Shown here piece after piece: positions 56,728 to 64,000 of a stretch of DNA of 64,000 bases (its first letter is position 1; the number at the start of each line of letters is the position of its first letter). A program made the position numbers and the translations under genes. The DNA lies in the NCBI RefSeq assembly GCF_003111665.1, contig NZ_CP022188.1, forward strand, positions 3,162,001-3,226,000, in the 5' to 3' direction. The notes beneath the pieces are model-generated. The model saw nothing but the letters and a program-made list of their open reading frames with translations, made no database searches and was not told where the DNA came from. Origin of the DNA: Parazoarcus communis. GTDB lineage: Bacteria > Pseudomonadota > Gammaproteobacteria > Burkholderiales > Rhodocyclaceae.

Positions 56728-56757
56728 CTGCCATTCGCTGCCGAAATGGCAGTGACA
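56728..56757. promoter_or_regulatory. TGGCAG dyad between two divergent sigma-54 promoters
   Basis: CTGCCA (56728-56733), CTGCC (56738-56742) and TGGCAG (56747-56752) followed by TGACA (56753-56757). The close pair CTGCC-GAAA-TGGCAG is an inverted repeat like those at 50642 and 52055. It lies about 105-115 bases before the plus-strand start and about 145 before the minus-strand start, a good enhancer position for both. Confidence 0.6.
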
Positions 56758-56828
56758 GCTTTCGGGCCAGCTCACGCAGGGTTCTTGCAAGTGTCTGTTG
56801 AAGAACATGTTTATCGATGACGAAAGAG

Positions 56829-56844
56829 TGGCACGAGACTTGAT
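56829..56844 (+). promoter_or_regulatory. Sigma-54-like promoter of the small-protein/PDO-like operon
   Basis: TGGCAC, five bases (GAGAC), then TTGAT. The -24 box is perfect; the -12 box has A in place of the usual C. The predicted start is near 56855, 43 bases before the ATG at 56898. Confidence 0.55.
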
Positions 56845-56897
56845 AGAGAGCTGTTGCCTGGCCGAATTGCGCCGGTCTCTTTGACAGGAACCCAGCC

Positions 56898-57290
56898 ATG
56901 AAGAACAAGCTCCTCGCAGACAAATACCCCATCCACGTTCTGGAGCTCGAAAAGACCGAAACCCCTCACGCCCACCTCGATGAACTGCTGCGAGCCCTGG
57001 AAGCGAAGGCGGAGGCGGATCCGGGCGTCGCGATGATTGCGATCTTCGATCACTTCGCCCACACCACGGTGCAGGGGGGCGAGATCCGTCCGGACATCCT
57101 TGCGGCGAAGAACCTGATCTTCTGTTTCGGCCCCAAGTTGCCCGATCCGGCAATGATGGCGGTCCGCCCGCGCTCTATCGGTATCGCCGAACTGCCGGAC
57201 CGCTTCGTCATCAGCTTCCTGGAAGCGCCGATGCCGGAAGCCAATCGCAAGATGACGGAGTGGGTTCTCGGTCTGCGCGGCGCAGCCTGA
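56898..57290 (+). CDS. Small conserved-looking protein of unknown function
   Basis: A 130-residue soluble protein with no signal peptide (starts MKNKLLADKYPIHVLELEKT; contains IFDHFAHTT and LIFCFGPKLPDP). It has one Cys. The ribosome site is ACAGGAAC. I do not recognise its function. It sits 11 bases before a persulfide-dioxygenase-like gene and behind a sigma-54-like promoter, so it may act in sulfane-sulfur handling. Confidence 0.72.
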   Translation: MKNKLLADKYPIHVLELEKTETPHAHLDELLRALEAKAEADPGVAMIAIFDHFAHTTVQGGEIRPDILAAKNLIFCFGPKLPDPAMMAVRPRSIGIAELPDRFVISFLEAPMPEANRKMTEWVLGLRGAA

Positions 57291-57301
57291 GCCAGACGAC
57301 G

Positions 57302-57985
57302 ATGATCGCGAACGGTGTTCCCGTGATCTTCAGGCCGGTCGAGGGGCACGCGACCGGCCAGATTGGCTATGTGCTGGGTGATTCCGCTGACGGAGTTGCT
57401 GTCGTTATCGACCCGCCGGCTGGCGAAACCGAACTGATCCTCGCGCTGCTTACCGAGAGTGGCCTGCGTCTGGTCATGGTGTTGCGCACCCATGTACATG
57501 CGAACGACACCGGAAACTGTGCCGCCTTGTGCGAGCGAACCGGTGCTGTGCTGGTGAGCGGTGAAACCGCCCGCAATGGATCAGATGCGGTGCGCCGGGT
57601 GGTTCATGGCGATGTGCTGACATTCGGGGGGCAGGTCATACGTGTGCTTGCCACCCCGGGCCATACGTCGAACTGTGTCAGCTACCTGTGGCACGACCGG
57701 CTCATGTGTGGTGACACGTTCGATCTTGGCAGTTGTTCCGCAGAGGGCGGCGAGGCGAACCCGGCCGAGTTGTACGACAGCCTGACCCGTCGTATCTTCC
57801 CCTTGCCCGATCAGGTTCTGGTTTTTCCGGCTCACCCGATGAAGGCCCGCCGTGTGGCAATGCTGGCGGAGCTGAGGGAACGTCTGACGCCAGTGCTCGG
57901 CAGGGGGCGCGATGCCTTCATCACCGAAATGGCATCGCGGCAGGGTGGCGGGTCGGCAGCGTCAGGAGCATCGCGCGCGTACTAG
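57302..57985 (+). CDS. Metallo-beta-lactamase-fold protein, persulfide-dioxygenase-like
   Basis: A 227-residue protein resembling ETHE1-type persulfide dioxygenases (TPGHTSNCVSYLW; GDTFDLGSC; LPDQVLVFPAHPMKARR). The usual HxHxDH motif reads HVHAND (64-69), so the Asp and last His of the second metal site are lost. His64, His121 and Asp138, which correspond to the three iron ligands of ETHE1 as I recall them, are present. It could oxidise glutathione persulfide to sulfite. It is convergent with the reductase gene. Confidence 0.75.
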   Translation: MIANGVPVIFRPVEGHATGQIGYVLGDSADGVAVVIDPPAGETELILALLTESGLRLVMVLRTHVHANDTGNCAALCERTGAVLVSGETARNGSDAVRRVVHGDVLTFGGQVIRVLATPGHTSNCVSYLWHDRLMCGDTFDLGSCSAEGGEANPAELYDSLTRRIFPLPDQVLVFPAHPMKARRVAMLAELRERLTPVLGRGRDAFITEMASRQGGGSAASGASRAY

Positions 57986-57997
57986 CGCCGCACGCCG

Positions 57998-58807
57998 CTA
58001 CCAGTATTTCTCGAAAGCCATCTGGCCAGGGGCGCCGCGACGGCTGGTGGCGAACCCGCGTGTGGCAAGCAATTGACGCAGTTCGCGCGCCATCTCCGGG
58101 TTTCCGCACACCATCACGCGGGAGTCTTCTGCGCTTATCGGGATCTGTGCGTGCGCCTCGAGTCGACCGTCGGCAAGCAAGTTCGGAATGCGGTCCCTGA
58201 GTTCCGTAGCGTGAGCGTCGCGGGTTACGACGGGGATGTAACTGAGCCTTGCCCGCGCATCGGCAAACAGGGCTTCGCCCGGCATCGCGGCGATCTCGTC
58301 TCGATAGGCGAGTTCGGTGGCGTGGCGCACGCTATGGACGACGATCAGGCGCTCGAACGCCTCCCACTGCGCCGGGTCGCGCAGGATCGAGATGAAGGGG
58401 CCCAGGCCGGTGCCCGAAGCCAGCATCCACAGGTCGCGCCCCGGTGCGAGTTGCGGGGTGGTCAGAAAGCCGAAGCAGGCCTTCTCGACGGCGATCTCGT
58501 CGCCGACCCGAAGTTGTGCCAGTCGTGCCGAAAACTCGCCGCCGGGGACCAGCACCGCAACGAATTCAAGGTAGTCGTGATATTGCGCGGACACCAGCGA
58601 ATAGGGGCGCCAGACAAGCCTGTCTGCCGGGCCCAGTCCAAGGCGTGCATAGTGCCCGGGCGTGAACCGGAAGGCGCGGTAACGGGTCGTGCGAAACGAC
58701 AGCAAGGTCGGGGTCCAGTAGTGAATCCACGTGACCCGCTCGGTGGTCCATTTATCGATTGCGTCCGGGCCCGCCGTTCTCGTTTCGGGCTCTGCGATGG
58801 AAATCAT
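57998..58807 (-). CDS. fpr: Ferredoxin-NADP+ reductase
   Basis: A 269-residue FAD/NADP-binding reductase. The flavin motif is RPYSLVSAQ, and the NADP domain has LASGTGLGPFISILRD and VMVCGNPEMA. The C terminus ends in an aromatic residue (AFEKYW), typical of bacterial subclass I enzymes. It exchanges electrons between NADPH and ferredoxin or flavodoxin and is linked to oxidative-stress defence. The ATG at 58807 follows GAGGAGGTG. Confidence 0.93.
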   Translation of the reverse strand: MISIAEPETRTAGPDAIDKWTTERVTWIHYWTPTLLSFRTTRYRAFRFTPGHYARLGLGPADRLVWRPYSLVSAQYHDYLEFVAVLVPGGEFSARLAQLRVGDEIAVEKACFGFLTTPQLAPGRDLWMLASGTGLGPFISILRDPAQWEAFERLIVVHSVRHATELAYRDEIAAMPGEALFADARARLSYIPVVTRDAHATELRDRIPNLLADGRLEAHAQIPISAEDSRVMVCGNPEMARELRQLLATRGFATSRRGAPGQMAFEKYW

Positions 58808-59226
58808 GTTGCACCTCCTCACAATACCGCCCAGCTGAACCCTGTCGGGTTGTGTCGCTGCCGTCCGTACCACCCTGCCTCGCGCATGTGCGCCGGATCA
58901 AGGGTCGAGCTGGGCCTGACGATGCACATTCAAGGTGTGCATGGAATGTGGCTTCATCGTAAAGCGCTGCCGGGAATAAAGCAATATTTTACATGCAGCT
59001 TTAAGGGTGCGAGGTCGCCGAGCTTGAATCCGTGTCGTTATCGAGACGGATCGGGTGCGGCAGATTGTTGGCTTGTGCGGGTGCTCAGTGCCGGTTCATC
59101 CGTAGCGCGGATTCCATGCAACTGTGGCGGGTGTCAGGCTTGCAGGAAAAAGTGGGAGAGAAACGAAAGGCGAGCAGGTGTTTGCTCGCCTGACTGTCGG
59201 TGCGGACCAACTGGGGTCACCCCGGG
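58808..59226. other. Gap between fpr and a small gene, non-coding
   Basis: I see no gene. The AT-rich stretch near 58970-59010 probably holds the fpr promoter. The hairpin at 59168-59191 ends the small gene transcribed from the other side. Confidence 0.5.
59168..59191 (-). terminator. Terminator of the small gene at 59227-59496
   Basis: Perfect 9-bp arms AGGCGAGCA and TGCTCGCCT with a 6-base loop. On the minus strand it is followed by TTCGTTTC. Confidence 0.7.
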
Positions 59227-59496
59227 CTATTTGCCCCTGGAAATCCCGAACAGGCCAAGAACGCCTTCGAACGCCTGCGCGCTGGCTTTGGGATCATAGC
59301 GATCGAGCAGTTTCTGCTGACTGGCCCGGTTCTGAGGCGGCGTTGCATCGAGTATTGCCCTGCGCTCAAGCAAGATGGCCTGATGCATCTGCTCGGTGAC
59401 GAATGCAAAAGCAATGGGCTGAAAAAGCCCGTCGCCACGCGGCAAATGAAACCGCGGATTGGCTGGAAGAATGTTTTCGTTTGTATGGCTCTTCAT
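59227..59496 (-). CDS. Small protein of unknown function
   Basis: An 89-residue soluble protein (contains FQPIAFAFVTEQMHQA and LLDRYDPKASAQAFEG; ends LFGISRGK). There is no known domain. CAAGG lies 5 bases before the ATG, and a clear terminator lies 36 bases after the stop, so it is probably a real single-gene unit. Confidence 0.6.
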   Translation of the reverse strand: MKSHTNENILPANPRFHLPRGDGLFQPIAFAFVTEQMHQAILLERRAILDATPPQNRASQQKLLDRYDPKASAQAFEGVLGLFGISRGK

Positions 59497-59867
59497 GGCG
59501 CCTTGATGTTGTTTGTCTCGTACATGTTTTTATCCCCGCTGGATTTTATTTGCTTTGATGCAGGTCACGTTTCACGTAAGTATAAATATTATGTATGCGC
59601 CATCCAAGTTCGAGTTGCGTGACAGGAATGCTCTTCGTATGAAATCAGGCCCGTTCCGGCATGTGCCGCCTCACCGCAGTCGCCTTGCCCCGACCTGCAC
59701 TGACCGCTCCTGTCACGAGCGTGCGCCGGTTTCATCCCCCCTTCGCCGCCGTTCTTGTACCTTGAAGGATGCGAAGGGGGGATTCTGTCCTGACCACGAC
59801 TGCACCAGAACGGCCCATCACGAACGTGGGCCGCAGTGCAGCAGCACGGGGCTGTTTCCGGGCGTAC
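59497..59867. other. Gap between small gene and aceF
   Basis: No gene is visible. The part at 59520-59600 is AT-rich, unlike the surroundings, and likely holds the promoter of the small minus-strand gene (TATACT and TAATAT on the minus strand). The rest lies downstream of the aceF stop. Confidence 0.5.
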
Positions 59868-61184
59868 TCAGCCGTCCAGGCTGATACGCCGAAAATCGCC
59901 GAGTATGCGTTGCAGATGGACGAGGAAGCGCGCGGCGAGCACCCCGTCGACGACGCGGTGGTCCCATGACAGGCACAGGGGCAGGATCAGGCGCGGCACG
60001 AACTGTTTGCCGTCCCAGACCGGTTTCATCTGCGCACGCGTGACGCCGAGAATTGCGACTTCGGGGGCGTTGATGATGGGCGTGAATCCGGTCCCGCCGA
60101 TGCCGCCGAGGCTCGACACGGTGAAGCATCCGCCCGACATGTCTGCGGGGCCGAGCTTGCCGTCGCGAGCCTTTTTCGCAAGCGCGGCAGCCTCTGCCGC
60201 GATGTCGTGGAGGCCCTTGCGGTCGGCGTCGCGGATCACCGGCACGACCAGGCCGTTGGGCGTATCGGCCGCGAAGGCGATATGGAAGTAGCGCTTGTAG
60301 ACGAGGTTCTCGCCGTCGAGGCTGGCATTGAACTCGGGGAATGCCTTCAGGGCCGAAACGCAGGCCTTGATCAGGAAGGCGAGCATGGTGAGCTTCTTGC
60401 CGCTTTTTTCGTTTTCCGAGTTGAGGGCGATGCGGAAGGCCTCGAGGTCGGTGATGTCGGCCTCGTCGAAGTTGGTCACGTGAGGGATGACGATGGCGTT
60501 GCGCGACAGGTTGGCGCCCGAGATCTTCTTGATGCGCGACAGCGGCATCGAATCCACGGGACCGAACTTCGCGAAATCGACCTTGGGCCAGGGCAGCAGG
60601 TCGAGCCCACTGCCTGCGCTGGCTGCTGCCGGTGTCTTGCCCGGCACGATGCCGGACTGCATCGAGGCCTTGATGTGAGCGCTCACATCTTCCCGCGTGA
60701 TCCGGCCGTTGCGCCCGCTGGGGCGCACTGTTGCGAGGTCGACGCCAAGCTCGCGCGCGTAGTGACGAACCGAGGGGCTGGCGTGCACCTTGCCGCCCGG
60801 CGGAAGGGCCGGCGCGGGCACGGCGGCCGGCGCTGATGATGTGGCTGGCGCGGACGGCGCTGCGACCACGGGCGCTGGCGCTGCAGGCGAGCTTGCCGGC
60901 GCTGCGGGGGTATCCGTTTGCGTGGGCGCAGCCGCCCCGTCAGCGGAGGCATCCATCGTGATCAGCATGCTGCCTTTGGACAGGCGGTCGCCCACCTTTA
61001 CCCGCACTTCGCGCACGATGCCGGCCTGCGGAGACGGCACGTCCATCGTGGCCTTGTCCGACTCCAGGGTGACGATGGGTTCGTCGGCCCTGATCGAATC
61101 GCCAGCTTGCACCAGCACCTCGATCACCGGCACGTCGTTGTAGTCGCCGATGTCCGGGACAAATATTTCCAGGGCTTGGGTCAT
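59868..61184 (-). CDS. aceF: Pyruvate dehydrogenase E2, dihydrolipoamide acetyltransferase
   Basis: A 438-residue protein. One lipoyl domain carries the lipoylated Lys44 (ESDKATMDVP). An Ala/Pro-rich linker leads to a peripheral-subunit-binding domain (ASPSVRHYARELGVDL and SGRNGRITREDV) and then the catalytic domain ending in SWDHRVVDG. It transfers acetyl groups to CoA. Many betaproteobacterial E2 proteins have two or three lipoyl domains; here there is one. It follows aceE by 27 bases. Confidence 0.96.
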   Translation of the reverse strand: MTQALEIFVPDIGDYNDVPVIEVLVQAGDSIRADEPIVTLESDKATMDVPSPQAGIVREVRVKVGDRLSKGSMLITMDASADGAAAPTQTDTPAAPASSPAAPAPVVAAPSAPATSSAPAAVPAPALPPGGKVHASPSVRHYARELGVDLATVRPSGRNGRITREDVSAHIKASMQSGIVPGKTPAAASAGSGLDLLPWPKVDFAKFGPVDSMPLSRIKKISGANLSRNAIVIPHVTNFDEADITDLEAFRIALNSENEKSGKKLTMLAFLIKACVSALKAFPEFNASLDGENLVYKRYFHIAFAADTPNGLVVPVIRDADRKGLHDIAAEAAALAKKARDGKLGPADMSGGCFTVSSLGGIGGTGFTPIINAPEVAILGVTRAQMKPVWDGKQFVPRLILPLCLSWDHRVVDGVLAARFLVHLQRILGDFRRISLDG

Positions 61185-61211
61185 AACGGTTTCCTGATGT
61201 CGAATTGCGGC

Positions 61212-63902
<2,691 letters not shown>

Positions 63903-64000
63903 GGCTCAACTTCCTTTGATGGTCCGCACGGGCGGCGTGCGGTGCGAGTCGGTATTGGGGCGGGTGGCGTGGAGGTCAGTTTAGTGTGCTGATTCGATGA

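Overview
The window is GC-rich, gene-dense chromosomal DNA of a betaproteobacterium. A Rhodocyclales member of the Thauera/Azoarcus type fits best. This is inferred from gene content: TagF/TssM-type T6SS genes, ProQ/FinO protein, CreA, octaheme cytochrome, CydP-type bd oxidase, and separate AceE and AceF. I saw no prophage, insertion sequence or CRISPR array. Most long ORFs opposite real genes are GC-rich shadows.

Layout. 1-8 kb: a diguanylate cyclase fragment with a CheY-like regulator, then housekeeping genes (gloB, methyltransferase, rnhA, dnaQ-like, CBS protein, nqrM, spermidine-synthase-like, mutS). 8-16 kb: a partial type VI secretion cluster (tssA facing an operon of M15 peptidase, tssM, tagF and an OmpA-like protein). 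16-22 kb: rhodanese, ProQ-family protein, creA, a 53-aa membrane protein, tRNA-Thr(UGU), and divergent cadA/cadR with a MerR-type promoter. 22-29 kb: lipoprotein, GGDEF-EAL, HDOD and chemoreceptor genes, sodC, YihY. 29-37 kb: proVWX, cysK, nfeD and slipin. 37-44 kb: a sulfide:quinone oxidoreductase-type operon with a rhodanese, preceded on the same strand by a CheR-histidine kinase fusion and a NarL-type regulator. 44-47 kb: a cytochrome b plus octaheme cytochrome operon. 47-50.5 kb: a complete cydP-cydA-cydB-cydX-ybgE operon behind a perfect FNR box. 50.7-59 kb: a sulfur/redox block described below. 59-64 kb: aceF and aceE.

The most interesting part is 50.6-58 kb. The sigma-54 activator at 50690-52051 carries Cys53, Cys64 and Cys71 in its PAS-like sensor, the positions I recall for the sulfane-sulfur sensor FisR. 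Directly after it lie clustered TGGCAG/CTGCCA sites, a consensus -24/-12 promoter (52155-52170) and, starting at the predicted +1, a region that can fold into a closed multibranched RNA of about 123 nt ending in a T-tract. A lone Rieske protein and a His-tailed NifX-like protein follow. A second intergenic region (56500-56897) holds the same TGGCAG dyad between two divergent -24/-12 promoters, one for a peroxiredoxin and one for a small protein plus a persulfide-dioxygenase-like protein. Together with the divergent bd oxidase and the SQR operon at 37-39 kb, this suggests a sulfane-sulfur response regulon that includes a small RNA or leader RNA not previously described to my knowledge. The promoter and RNA calls are by eye from the bases; the regulatory links are inference.
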